The position numbers and the translations under genes were made by a program. Positions 18,689 through 26,542 of a stretch of 64,000 nucleotides of DNA are shown piece by piece. Source of the stretch: Quadrisphaera sp. RL12-1S (GTDB taxonomy: Bacteria; Actinomycetota; Actinomycetes; Actinomycetales; Quadrisphaeraceae); assembly GCF_014270065.1 (NCBI RefSeq), contig NZ_JACNME010000005.1:124001-188000 (forward strand). The letters run 5' to 3'. Within the stretch, counting starts at the first letter, position 1. Every line of letters begins with the position of its first letter. Below the pieces are notes generated by a model that did no database searches, was not told where the DNA came from, and saw only the letters and a list, made by a program, of their open reading frames with translations.

Positions 18689-19555
18689 CCGGTCGGTGCG
18701 CGGGGGCTCTGCGGGGTCCGAGGGCAGCGCCGTGCCCACGTCGCCCAGCTCCTCCGGGCCCAGCTCGGGCTCGTGGGCGCGGCGGGTGGTGGAGTCGGCA
18801 CCGGGTCCGGCACCCAGGACCTCCGGGCCGGCGGCCTCCGCCCGCGGGGCCTTCGCGGCGGCCCGGCGCTCCCGCGCGGAGGCGGCCAGCTTGTCCTTCA
18901 TGGTGGTGGCGTAGACGTCCACGTACTCCTGGCCGGACAGGCGCATGATCTCGTAGGTGATCTCGTCGGTCACCGAGCGCAGCACGAACCTGTCGTTCTC
19001 CATGCCCTCGTAGCGGGAGAAGTCCAGCGGGGCGCCGATGGTGATGCCGACCCGGCGGATGCGCGGGATGCGGCGGCCGATCGGCTGCACCTCGGCGGTG
19101 CCGTGCATGGCGACCGGGAGCACCGGGACGCCGCTGGTCAGAGCGACGCGCGCCACACCGGTCTTGCCGCGGTAGAGGCGGCCGTCGGGGCTGCGCGTGC
19201 CCTCGGGGTAGATGCCGAACAGCTCGCCGCGGTCCAGGACGGCGAGGGCGAGGTCGATGGCCGCCTGGCTGGCCTTGCCGCCCGAGCGGTCCACGGGGAG
19301 CTGTCCGATGCCCTTGAAGAAGCCCGCGGTGAGGCGGCCCTTGACGCCGCGGCCGGTGAAGTACTCGGCCTTGGCCATGAAGCTCACCCGCCGCGGGACC
19401 ATGAGCGGGAGGAAGAAGGAGTCCGACACGGACAGGTGGTTGCTCGCGAGCACCGCCGGCCCGGTGAGCGGCACGTGCTCCAGGCCCTTGACCTCCGGCC
19501 GGAACAGCGACGTCAGGACGGGGTAGAGCACCGCCTTGAACAGCCAGTAGAGCAC
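18686..19555 (-). CDS. 1-acylglycerol-3-phosphate O-acyltransferase (PlsC family)
   Basis: This 289-residue membrane-associated acyltransferase should acylate lysophosphatidic acid or a related glycerolipid. It has an N-terminal hydrophobic helix (MLYWLFKAVLYPVLTSLF), the NHxxxxD-type motif NHLSVSDSFF, and the substrate motif YPEGTRSPDG. The last 60 residues are Ala/charged and variable. A GAGGGG sequence lies just upstream of GTG 19555. It corresponds in position to M. tuberculosis Rv2182c. A TATGGT at 19587-19592 on the minus strand could be its -10. Confidence 0.9.
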   Translation of the reverse strand: MLYWLFKAVLYPVLTSLFRPEVKGLEHVPLTGPAVLASNHLSVSDSFFLPLMVPRRVSFMAKAEYFTGRGVKGRLTAGFFKGIGQLPVDRSGGKASQAAIDLALAVLDRGELFGIYPEGTRSPDGRLYRGKTGVARVALTSGVPVLPVAMHGTAEVQPIGRRIPRIRRVGITIGAPLDFSRYEGMENDRFVLRSVTDEITYEIMRLSGQEYVDVYATTMKDKLAASARERRAAAKAPRAEAAGPEVLGAGPGADSTTRRAHEPELGPEELGDVGTALPSDPAEPPRTDR

Positions 19556-19586
19556 CCGTCCCCCTCACTCACGCGGTCCTGGCCCC

Positions 19587-19592
19587 ACCATA
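19587..19592 (-). promoter_or_regulatory. Possible -10 box TATGGT for the acyltransferase gene
   Basis: TATGGT on the minus strand lies 31 nt before the GTG at 19555, leaving room for a short leader with a GAGGGG ribosome-binding site. It is in the 78-bp divergent gap shared with the alpha/beta hydrolase gene. Confidence 0.35.
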
Positions 19593-19633
19593 GGGGCGGC
19601 CCTCACCCGCCTGCAGCGTGCGACCATGGTGGC

Positions 19634-20422
19634 GTGGGTGTGCTGGCCGGCGCTGAGGCCTTCTCGTCCGGCCCGTCGCGCGCTGCGGCCGGGACCGCGG
19701 GCGCGCCTGCGGTCCTGCTGTGCCACGGTTTCACCGGCAGCCCCCAGGGCCTGCGCGGGTGGGCGGAGGACCTCGCCGCCGCCGGCGTCGCGGTGCGCCT
19801 GCCCCGGCTGCCCGGGCACGGCACCCGCTGGCAGGAGATGGCCCGGACGGGCTGGGCGGACTGGCTCGGCGCTCTGGAGGCGGAGCTGGAGCAGCTGCGG
19901 GCGGCCGGGCACCGCGTCGTCGTCGGCGGGCTGTCGATGGGCGGGGGCCTGGCGCTGCGCCTCGCAGCGGACCACCCCGCCGACGTCGCCGGGCTGGTGC
20001 TCGTCAACCCCGCGGTGCGCCTGGAGGGCGTGCGGATGGCCGCGCTGCCGCTGCTGGACCGGCTCGGGCTGCTGGGGCGTCCCGGCCGCGAGCGCACCGC
20101 ACCGGCGGTCGGCGGTGACGTCGCGAAGCCGGGCGCCGTGGAGGTCGCCTACGACCGGGTGCCGCTGACGGCGGCCGCCGAGCTGGTCCGGGGCCTGCGC
20201 GGGGTCCAGCGGGACCTCCCCCTCGTGCACCAGCCGCTGGTGCTGCTGCGCTCCGCCGTCGACCACGTGGTGCCCGCCTCCTCCAGCGCGCTCGTGCTGG
20301 AGCGGGTCGGCTCGGCCGACGTGCGCGAGGAGGTGCTGGCCCGCAGCTTCCACGTGGCCACGCTCGACCACGACGCGCCCCGCATCAGCGCGGCCACCCT
20401 CGAGCTGGTGGGCCGGCTGTGA
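19634..20422 (+). CDS. Alpha/beta hydrolase (esterase / monoacylglycerol lipase-like)
   Basis: This 262-residue alpha/beta-hydrolase resembles carboxylesterase Est30 and monoacylglycerol lipases. The oxyanion region is LLCHGFTGSPQGLRGWAEDLA, the nucleophile elbow GLSMGGG (Ser), the acid SAVDHVVP (Asp) and the His SFHVATLDHD. Substrate is likely a short or medium acyl ester; there is no signal peptide. Start choice is uncertain: GTG 19634 or GTG 19640, neither with a good ribosome-binding site. It is divergent from the acyltransferase gene, and its stop overlaps the next GTG by 4 bp. Confidence 0.85.
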   Translation: MGVLAGAEAFSSGPSRAAAGTAGAPAVLLCHGFTGSPQGLRGWAEDLAAAGVAVRLPRLPGHGTRWQEMARTGWADWLGALEAELEQLRAAGHRVVVGGLSMGGGLALRLAADHPADVAGLVLVNPAVRLEGVRMAALPLLDRLGLLGRPGRERTAPAVGGDVAKPGAVEVAYDRVPLTAAAELVRGLRGVQRDLPLVHQPLVLLRSAVDHVVPASSSALVLERVGSADVREEVLARSFHVATLDHDAPRISAATLELVGRL

Positions 20423-20937
20423 CCGCCGCTCCCCCGCCCGGGGGCTCGGACCCGGACGGCGTCGACGTCGACGCCGCGTGGGCGCAGATCCTCGCCCACT
20501 GGGACGACCCGGCCGCCGAGCCCGACAGGCCGCCGCTGCCGCCGGTGCCGCCGGCGTCCTCGGTCCCGCCGGTCCCGCCGGTCCCGCCCGCGGAGATGCG
20601 GCGCCGGCGCACCGACCCGCCCGCGGAGCCGGTGGGCCCGCAGCTGCCCGACGCCCGGGGCGGCACCGAGGCGGACCCGCTGGCCGAGGAGCACTGGACC
20701 CCGCCGGAGCCCCCGCCGCTGCCGCGCGGCAGCTGGCGGGCCTGGCGCACCTGGCTGCCGTGGCTGGGCGTGCTCGGCGTGCCGTTCTTCTTCGTGGTCG
20801 TGGTGGTCGTGAGGCCGCCGCTGCCGCCGGTCGTCGTCCTCGCGGCGGTGCTGGGCTTCGTGGCGGGGTTCGTCACCCTCGTCCTGCGGCTGCCCAGCCA
20901 CCGCGAGGACGACGGCGACGACGGCGCCCGCCTCTAG
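20419..20937 (+). CDS. Conserved hypothetical protein with Pro-rich N-terminus and two TM helices
   Basis: I do not recognise a function. The 172-residue product has a cytoplasmic, proline-rich, acidic first half (repeated PPVPP units at about residues 40-60). A short basic/Trp-rich patch (RGSWRAWRTWLPW) follows, then two adjacent hydrophobic helices: LGVLGVPFFFVVVVVV, and VVVLAAVLGFVAGFVTLVL. It ends in an acidic tail. It is translationally coupled (GTGA) to the hydrolase gene upstream, and the same two-helix tail occurs in actinobacterial hypothetical proteins next to such lipases. Confidence 0.7.
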   Translation: MTAAPPPGGSDPDGVDVDAAWAQILAHWDDPAAEPDRPPLPPVPPASSVPPVPPVPPAEMRRRRTDPPAEPVGPQLPDARGGTEADPLAEEHWTPPEPPPLPRGSWRAWRTWLPWLGVLGVPFFFVVVVVVRPPLPPVVVLAAVLGFVAGFVTLVLRLPSHREDDGDDGARL

Positions 20938-20955
20938 GCGGCGCTCAGGCGGGGC

Positions 20956-21960
20956 TCAGGCGGTGCGGGCGAGGTCGGCCACGCCGATCATCCCCGCGTC
21001 GTTCCCGAGCGAGGCGAGCTCCACGGGGATCGGGGGGCGGTGGCCGCGCGCGGTGAGCTGGCGGGCGAAGGCGGCGCGGGCCGGGGCGAGCAGGAGGTCA
21101 CCGGCCTCGGAGACGCCGCCGCCGACCACCACGAGCGACGGGTCGAGCGCGGCGACCACGCTGGCGGCGCCCTCCCCGATCCAGCGGCCCAGGTCGGCGA
21201 GCAGCTCGACGGCCGCCGTGTCGCCCTCCAGCGCTGCCCTGGTGACCGTGGGCCCCTGGATCGCCTCGGGGTCGTCCCCGACCAGCTCCAGCAGGTGCGC
21301 CGCCAGCGGCGAGCCGGTGCGCGCCATCGCGCGGGCCTCGCGCACCAGCGCCCGGCCCGAGGCGTACTGCTCCCAGCAGCCGCGGTTGCCGCAGCCGCAG
21401 GGGTGGCCGTCGGGCACCACCCGCACGTGGCCGAGCTCCCCGGCGAAGCCGCTGGCGCCGCGCAGGAGGCGGTCCCCGACGACGATGCCGCCGCCCAGGC
21501 CGGTGCCGATGGTCAGCAGCACCATGTCGTGCACCTCGTGCTCGGCGCTGCTGGCGCTGCGCCCGGTGCCGTGGGCGAACTCGCCCCACGCGGCGGCGTT
21601 GGCGTCGTTCTCCACCACCACCGGCAGCCCGAGGGCGCGCTCCAGGTCCGCGCGGACCGGCTCGTCGCGCCAGGCCAGGTTGGGCGCGAAGGTGACCACC
21701 GAGCGGCTGGCGTCCACGAAGCCGGCGGCGGCCACGCCCACCGCGGCGACGTCGTGGGCTCGCCGCAGCTCGCCGACGGCGTCCACCACGGCCGCGGCGA
21801 TGGCGCCGACGTCGCGGGCCGGGGTCTCGCGGCGGGTGCGGGCCACGACGCGGCCGGAGGGGTCCACCACCCCTGCTGCGATCTTGGTGCCGCCGATGTC
21901 CACGCCGACGGTCAGTGCGCCGGCCAGGTCGTCCCGGGGTGCTCCGGAAGGGGTGCTCAC
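20956..21960 (-). CDS. ROK-family glucokinase
   Basis: This 334-residue sugar kinase of the ROK family has the ATP-binding VGVDIGGTKIAAGVVD, the catalytic-loop residues ENDANAAAWGE, and the ROK zinc site with Cys in GHPCGCGNRGCWEQYASG. It also has the TIGTGLGGGIVVGD signature. No N-terminal helix-turn-helix is present, so it is an enzyme, not a ROK repressor; glucose is the probable substrate. GTG 21960 lies 8 nt after TAGCGT. It is divergent from the acyl-CoA ligase gene. Confidence 0.9.
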   Translation of the reverse strand: MSTPSGAPRDDLAGALTVGVDIGGTKIAAGVVDPSGRVVARTRRETPARDVGAIAAAVVDAVGELRRAHDVAAVGVAAAGFVDASRSVVTFAPNLAWRDEPVRADLERALGLPVVVENDANAAAWGEFAHGTGRSASSAEHEVHDMVLLTIGTGLGGGIVVGDRLLRGASGFAGELGHVRVVPDGHPCGCGNRGCWEQYASGRALVREARAMARTGSPLAAHLLELVGDDPEAIQGPTVTRAALEGDTAAVELLADLGRWIGEGAASVVAALDPSLVVVGGGVSEAGDLLLAPARAAFARQLTARGHRPPIPVELASLGNDAGMIGVADLARTA

Positions 21961-21968
21961 GGCTCTGG

Positions 21969-21987
21969 ACGCTACCCGGCTGGGTAG
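21969..21987. promoter_or_regulatory. ROK -10 box and CTACCC-N4-GGGTAG palindrome in a divergent gap
   Basis: ACGCTA at 21969-21974 gives TAGCGT on the minus strand, 8 nt before the ROK gene start. It overlaps a perfect inverted repeat CTACCC (21972-21977) and GGGTAG (21982-21987). The plus strand offers TAGAGT at 21985-21990 as a possible -10 for the acyl-CoA ligase. A regulator bound here could control both genes. Confidence 0.4.
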
Positions 21988-22050
21988 AGTCCGCTGGACC
22001 CGCTGACCCGCCCGAGGCTGTGCAGGACCACGCAGGATCGAGGGAGTGCT

Positions 22051-23880
22051 GTGATCGAGCGAGCCGAGCCCCTGGCCGTCCAGGTCGACCCCTCCCAGTC
22101 CGTCACCGACCTGCTGGTGGAGGTGGCCGCCGAGTCCCCGGACCTGCCGCTGCTGGCGCGCCCGGTGGGCGAGCGGTGGGAGGAGCTGGGGGCGGCCGAG
22201 GTGGTGCGCCGGGTCAGGGCGATCGCCGCCGGGCTGGCCGCCGCGGGCGTGGCCCCCGGGGACCGGGTGGCGCTGCTCAGCCGGACCCGGCTGGAGTGGA
22301 CCCTCACCGACTACGCCATCTGGTGGGCCGGCGCGGTGACGGTGCCGGTGTACGAGACGTCCTCGGCCGAGCAGGCCGCGTGGATCGTCTCCGACTCCGG
22401 CTGCACCGCCGCGGTGGTCGAGCAGCCCCGCCACCGGGACCTGCTGGCGTCCGTGGCCTCCGAGACCCCCGACCTCGACCCGGCGCGGGTCTGGGTCATC
22501 GACGACGGCGGCCTCGAGGCCGTCGAGGCGCTCGGGCGCGACGCGTCGCTGGCGGTGGACGAGGCGGAGCTGGAGCGGCGCCGGGCCGCGGTGACGGGGG
22601 CGGACCTCGCCACGATCATCTACACCTCCGGGACCACGGGCCGCCCCAAGGGCTGCCAGCTCACGCACGCCAACTTCGTGGTGCTCTCGCGCAACGCCGT
22701 GGCCGCCATCCCCGACGTGTTCGCCGCGGGCGCTTCCACGCTCCTGTTCCTGCCGCTGGCGCACGTCTTCGCCCGCTTCGTCCAGGTGCTGTGCCTGGCG
22801 GGGCGCTCCACGCTGGCGCACACGCCCGACGCGAAGGACCTCACCCGCGACCTGGCGACCTTCCGGCCCACGTACGTGCTGGCGGTGCCGCGCGTCTTCG
22901 AGAAGGTCTACGCCAGCGCCGAGCAGAAGGCCATCGAGGGCGGGAAGGGCAAGGTCTTCGCCAGGGCCGCCGCCGTCGCCGAGGCCTTCAGCCGCGCCCA
23001 GGACTCCGCCCGCGACGGCGGCCGCGGCCCCGGGCTGGCGCTGCGGGCGCAGCACGCGGTCTTCGACAGGCTCGTCTACGCCAAGCTGCGCGCCGCCCTG
23101 GGCGGCCGGGCGCAGTACGCCGTCTCCGGCGGCGGGCCGCTCGGCGAGCGGCTGGGGCACTTCTTCAAGGGCGTGGGGGTGACCGTGCTGCAGGGGTACG
23201 GCCTCACCGAGACCACCGCCCCCACCACGGTGAGCCGGCCCGAGCGGGTCAAGGTCGCCTCGGTGGGACGCCCGCTGCCCGGCTGCTCGGTGCGCATCGA
23301 CACCGACGGGGAGGTGCTGGTCAAGGGCCCGCACGTGTGCACGGGCTACTGGAACAACCCCGCCGCCGACGCCGAGGCCTTCGACGCCGACGGCTGGTTC
23401 CGCACCGGTGACCTGGGCTCCCTGGACGACGAGGGCTTCCTGTCCATCACCGGGCGCAAGAAGGAGATCATCGTCACCGCCGGCGGCAAGAACGTCGCCC
23501 CCGCGGTCCTGGAGGACCGGCTGCGCGCCCACCCGCTCATCAGCCAGGCCCTCGTGGTCGGAGACGGGCGCCCCTACGTCGGGTGCCTGCTCACCCTCGA
23601 CGCCGACGTCCTGCCCGGCTGGCTGCGCGCCCGCGGCATGCCGGTGCTCGACGTCGCGGCGGCCGCGCGGGACGAGGGCGTGCGGGCCGTGCTCGCCGAG
23701 GCCGTCGACCAGGCCAACGCCGCGGTGTCCCGCGCCGAGGGCATCAAGCGGTTCGCGGTGCTGCAGGACGACTTCACCGAGGCCAACGGCCTGCTGACGC
23801 CGTCGCTGAAGCTGCGCCGGCGCCAGGTGATGGCCGCCCACGCCGACGCCGTGGACGAGCTCTACAGCTCCAGGAGCTGA
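22051..23880 (+). CDS. Long-chain acyl-CoA synthetase (FadD15-like)
   Basis: This 609-residue AMP-forming ligase activates fatty acids to acyl-CoA. The P-loop-like motif YTSGTTGRPKGCQLTHANF, the GYGLTETTAP motif, the WFRTGDLGSLDDEGFLSITGRKKEI motif and a C-terminal GGKNVAP are complete. GTG 22051 is preceded by AGGGAG at about 7 nt. Its position beside pimB' matches Rv2187 (fadD15) and Rv2188c. The 3' end overlaps the convergent pimB' gene by 19 bp. Substrate chain length cannot be read from the sequence. Confidence 0.92.
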   Translation: MIERAEPLAVQVDPSQSVTDLLVEVAAESPDLPLLARPVGERWEELGAAEVVRRVRAIAAGLAAAGVAPGDRVALLSRTRLEWTLTDYAIWWAGAVTVPVYETSSAEQAAWIVSDSGCTAAVVEQPRHRDLLASVASETPDLDPARVWVIDDGGLEAVEALGRDASLAVDEAELERRRAAVTGADLATIIYTSGTTGRPKGCQLTHANFVVLSRNAVAAIPDVFAAGASTLLFLPLAHVFARFVQVLCLAGRSTLAHTPDAKDLTRDLATFRPTYVLAVPRVFEKVYASAEQKAIEGGKGKVFARAAAVAEAFSRAQDSARDGGRGPGLALRAQHAVFDRLVYAKLRAALGGRAQYAVSGGGPLGERLGHFFKGVGVTVLQGYGLTETTAPTTVSRPERVKVASVGRPLPGCSVRIDTDGEVLVKGPHVCTGYWNNPAADAEAFDADGWFRTGDLGSLDDEGFLSITGRKKEIIVTAGGKNVAPAVLEDRLRAHPLISQALVVGDGRPYVGCLLTLDADVLPGWLRARGMPVLDVAAAARDEGVRAVLAEAVDQANAAVSRAEGIKRFAVLQDDFTEANGLLTPSLKLRRRQVMAAHADAVDELYSSRS

Positions 23881-25028
23881 GCCAGCGCCGCGGCGCGCTC
23901 GTCCCAGCCCCACGCCTCGCGGACCCAGGCCCGGCCCGCCGCCCCCAGGGCGCGGGCGCGGGCCGGGTCGGCCAGCAGCGACGCCACGGCGCCCGCGACC
24001 GCGCCGACGTCGGTGCCGTCCACCAGCAGCCCCGTCTCGCCGTCCCGGACGGCGTCCGGCGCCCCGCCGGAGCGCCCGACCACCACGGGGCGGCCGCTGG
24101 CGGCGGCCTCCAGGAAGCAGATGCCGAGCCCCTCCGTCTCGAGCCCGCCGAGCCGGTCGCGGCAGGGCATCGCGAAGACGTCCGCCGCCGCCAGCGCCGC
24201 CGCCAGCTGGCCACCCGGCAGCCGGCCGGTCAGCACCACGTCGCCGCCCGGGCCGCGGCGCAGGCCGAGGGAGTCCGCCAGGCGCTCGAGGTGCCGGCGG
24301 CGCGGCCCCTCCCCCACCAGCACCAGCGCGGCCCCGGGGACGGCCCGCTGCACCTGCGGCAGGGCGCGCAGCAGCACGTCCTGGCCCTTGCGGGCCACCA
24401 GCCGGGAGACGCACAGGACCAGGGGCCGGGCCGCCAGGCCCCACCGCTCGCGCAGGGCGCGGCCGGCGTCGTCGTCCTGGGGCCTGCCGAACGCGGCGGG
24501 GTCCACCCCGGGGGACAGCGTGGTGAGGCGTCCGCGCAGGGGGGGCGGGAGGGCGGCGGCGATGGGCGCGCCGGTGGCGGGACCGAGCACGGTGACCGCG
24601 TCGTTGCGCGCGGCGACGGCGCGCAGCGCCGCCCGCGACCCGGGCAGGCGCGCCCACCAGACCTCGTGGCCGTGGGTGGTCGCCACCGTGCGGCGCACCC
24701 CCGCGCGCCGCAGCGCCGGGGCGAGCAGGCCCAGGGGGGCCGCGGCGCCGAACCACGCGCGGTCGCAGCCGTGCGCGCGGGCCGTGGCGCTGACGCGGCG
24801 GGCGAGGGCCGGGGTCGGCAGGAGGAGGGTCCGGGGGTCGCGGACGACGACGACGCCGAGGGCGCCCAGCTCGGCGTCCATCGCGCGCTGCGCGTCCGCC
24901 AGGGCGGGGTGGCGGCGGGTGTGGACCACCACGCGGCCCGGCAGGCGCCGCACGACGCTCTCCACGAAGGACTCGATGCCGCCCGCGCGCGGGGGGAAGT
25001 CGTTGGTGACGACGAGGGTGGCGCTCAC
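23862..25028 (-). CDS. pimB: GT4 mannosyltransferase PimB'-like
   Basis: This 388-residue GT-B glycosyltransferase is most like actinobacterial PimB' (GDP-mannose:phosphatidylinositol-monomannoside mannosyltransferase). It opens with TLVVTNDFPPRAGGIESFV; the C-terminal donor domain has LVLCVSRLVARKGQDVLLRALP and the EX7E-type segment ETEGLGICFLEAAASGRPVV. The lipid-linked sugar acceptor is inferred from family and synteny (Rv2188c). GTG 25028 overlaps the peptidase gene by 4 bp, so the two are co-translated. Confidence 0.85.
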   Translation of the reverse strand: MSATLVVTNDFPPRAGGIESFVESVVRRLPGRVVVHTRRHPALADAQRAMDAELGALGVVVVRDPRTLLLPTPALARRVSATARAHGCDRAWFGAAAPLGLLAPALRRAGVRRTVATTHGHEVWWARLPGSRAALRAVAARNDAVTVLGPATGAPIAAALPPPLRGRLTTLSPGVDPAAFGRPQDDDAGRALRERWGLAARPLVLCVSRLVARKGQDVLLRALPQVQRAVPGAALVLVGEGPRRRHLERLADSLGLRRGPGGDVVLTGRLPGGQLAAALAAADVFAMPCRDRLGGLETEGLGICFLEAAASGRPVVVGRSGGAPDAVRDGETGLLVDGTDVGAVAGAVASLLADPARARALGAAGRAWVREAWGWDERAAALAQLLEL

Positions 25029-26461
25029 CCGGCGAGCCCGGCCAGCTCGGCGCGCCACAGGCGGAGCACCGCGGCGCGGTCGGTGCCGAGCACCGAGGCG
25101 AGCGCGGCGTCCAGGGCGGTGTCGGCGTCGCCGTCGCCGGGCTCGGTGGAGGCGGCGCGGTAGAGCGCCACCACGCTGTCGTCGCCGTAGCGCCCCGCCA
25201 GCGCGGTGACCGCGAGCCAGGCGCTGGAGTAGGCGGGACCCACGTCGGAGGTCTTCGTGGGGTCGAAGTCGTCGGCGGTGGGCAGCGCCTGCGGCGCCCT
25301 GCCCGCCCGCACCCGGGCCGCGAGGTCGGCGGCCACGGACTGCTCCGACAGGCCGGTCCCGCGGTAGCCCACCCAGTCCGCGAAGCCCTCCGAGAGCCAC
25401 AGCGGCACCGCGCGGGTCGCGCTGGAGCGGGTGGCCACGTGCGTGAGCTCGTGGGTGAGCACCACCTGCTGGCCCAGCGGGGCCAGCTGGCCGAAGCCGC
25501 GGGGGTTGACCACCACGTGGTCGCCGCGGGTGGCCCCCGACCCGCCGACCAGCTCACCGGTGGTGACGGCGGCGATCTGGTCCAGCCCGGCGTCGTCGGA
25601 GCGCCCCAGCAGCCGGGCCACCTGGGCCTGGTCGGCCGGCACCTCCACCACGGTGCTGCGCGGCCACGCCGTGCCCCACACCGCGTCCACCGCGCGCGCC
25701 GCCGTGGTGGTCAGCTGGGCGGCGCGGTCCAGCTCGGCGCGGCTGGCGGTGCCCACCACCACGGCGCGCGGCGAGGTCACCACCTGCACCGGGGCGAGGT
25801 CCCACAGGTCCGGCACGGTCTGGCCGTCGGCGTCGTCGGCCACCGCCCAGCCGTCGCCGCTGGGCACCACCGTGAGGTCCTGCTGGCGCCGCACCGGGTC
25901 CTCCCCGGCGCCCGTGACCGACCACACGAGCGTGGTGCGGGCCACCCAGCTGCCGGCGGGCAGCTGCTGGCCGCGCTCGGCGGACAGGGCCGGCCCGCTG
26001 CCCGTCACCTGCCAGGACCAGGTGCCCAGCGGCACCGGGGCCAGCCTGTCGAAGACCTCCCGCGTGCGGGACCGGTAGGCGTCCAGGGCGGGGCGGGCGG
26101 CCGCTGTCACCGCCGCCTCCGGCGCCACCGCGGCGTCCCAGGCGCCCTGGTCGCGGCGCAGCAGCGCGGCGGCGCGGGCGTCCAGCAGGGCCTGCACGGC
26201 CCGCAGCGAGGACGGCGCCCCGGCGGTGGAGTCCCCGCGGGTGGCCGTGGCCTGCGGCGGCGCGCTGGCCGCGGTGGTCGCGGCGGAGACCCGGGCCGGC
26301 GGGTCGAGCAGGCGCACCGCCGCGGTGCCCAGCACCGCGGCCGCCGCCAGCACCAGCACCCCGCTCAGCAGGCGCGCGGCGGTGGAGCGGCGGCGCAGGG
26401 CCCTGCGGCGCCGGTCCCGCCGGCGGGGTGGCGCGTCGGCCGCGCTGTGCCGTCCCCCCAC
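25025..26461 (-). CDS. Membrane-anchored zinc metallopeptidase (peptidase MA-like)
   Basis: This 478-residue protein has an Arg-rich cytoplasmic start, one transmembrane helix (about residues 30-52, LLSGVLVLAAAAVLGTAAV) and a long extracytoplasmic part. Near residue 336 is HELTHV, followed 24 residues later by WLSEGFADW, giving HExxH plus a downstream Glu as in gluzincins of the peptidase MA group. Substrate is unknown. GTG 26461 is 7 nt after a TAGCAT box. It overlaps pimB' by 4 bp, suggesting an envelope role linked to glycolipid synthesis, which is inference only. Confidence 0.8.
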   Translation of the reverse strand: MGGRHSAADAPPRRRDRRRRALRRRSTAARLLSGVLVLAAAAVLGTAAVRLLDPPARVSAATTAASAPPQATATRGDSTAGAPSSLRAVQALLDARAAALLRRDQGAWDAAVAPEAAVTAAARPALDAYRSRTREVFDRLAPVPLGTWSWQVTGSGPALSAERGQQLPAGSWVARTTLVWSVTGAGEDPVRRQQDLTVVPSGDGWAVADDADGQTVPDLWDLAPVQVVTSPRAVVVGTASRAELDRAAQLTTTAARAVDAVWGTAWPRSTVVEVPADQAQVARLLGRSDDAGLDQIAAVTTGELVGGSGATRGDHVVVNPRGFGQLAPLGQQVVLTHELTHVATRSSATRAVPLWLSEGFADWVGYRGTGLSEQSVAADLAARVRAGRAPQALPTADDFDPTKTSDVGPAYSSAWLAVTALAGRYGDDSVVALYRAASTEPGDGDADTALDAALASVLGTDRAAVLRLWRAELAGLAG

Positions 26462-26468
26462 GCGCCCG

Positions 26469-26474
26469 ATGCTA
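26469..26474 (-). promoter_or_regulatory. Leaderless -10 box TAGCAT before the peptidase gene
   Basis: On the minus strand TAGCAT is followed by 7 nt and the GTG at 26461. It probably drives the peptidase-pimB' pair. Confidence 0.5.
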
Positions 26475-26529
26475 CGGGGGCGACCGCCGGCGCGCGGGGC
26501 TGTCGCGCGGGGCTGTCGGTGGGGGCGCC

Positions 26530-26535
26530 TAGCGT
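26530..26535 (+). promoter_or_regulatory. Leaderless -10 box TAGCGT before the exonuclease gene
   Basis: TAGCGT is followed by 7 nt and a GTG at 26543, which fixes that codon as the likely start. The 81-bp gap thus holds two divergent leaderless-type promoters. Confidence 0.5.
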
Positions 26536-26542
26536 CCGGCGG

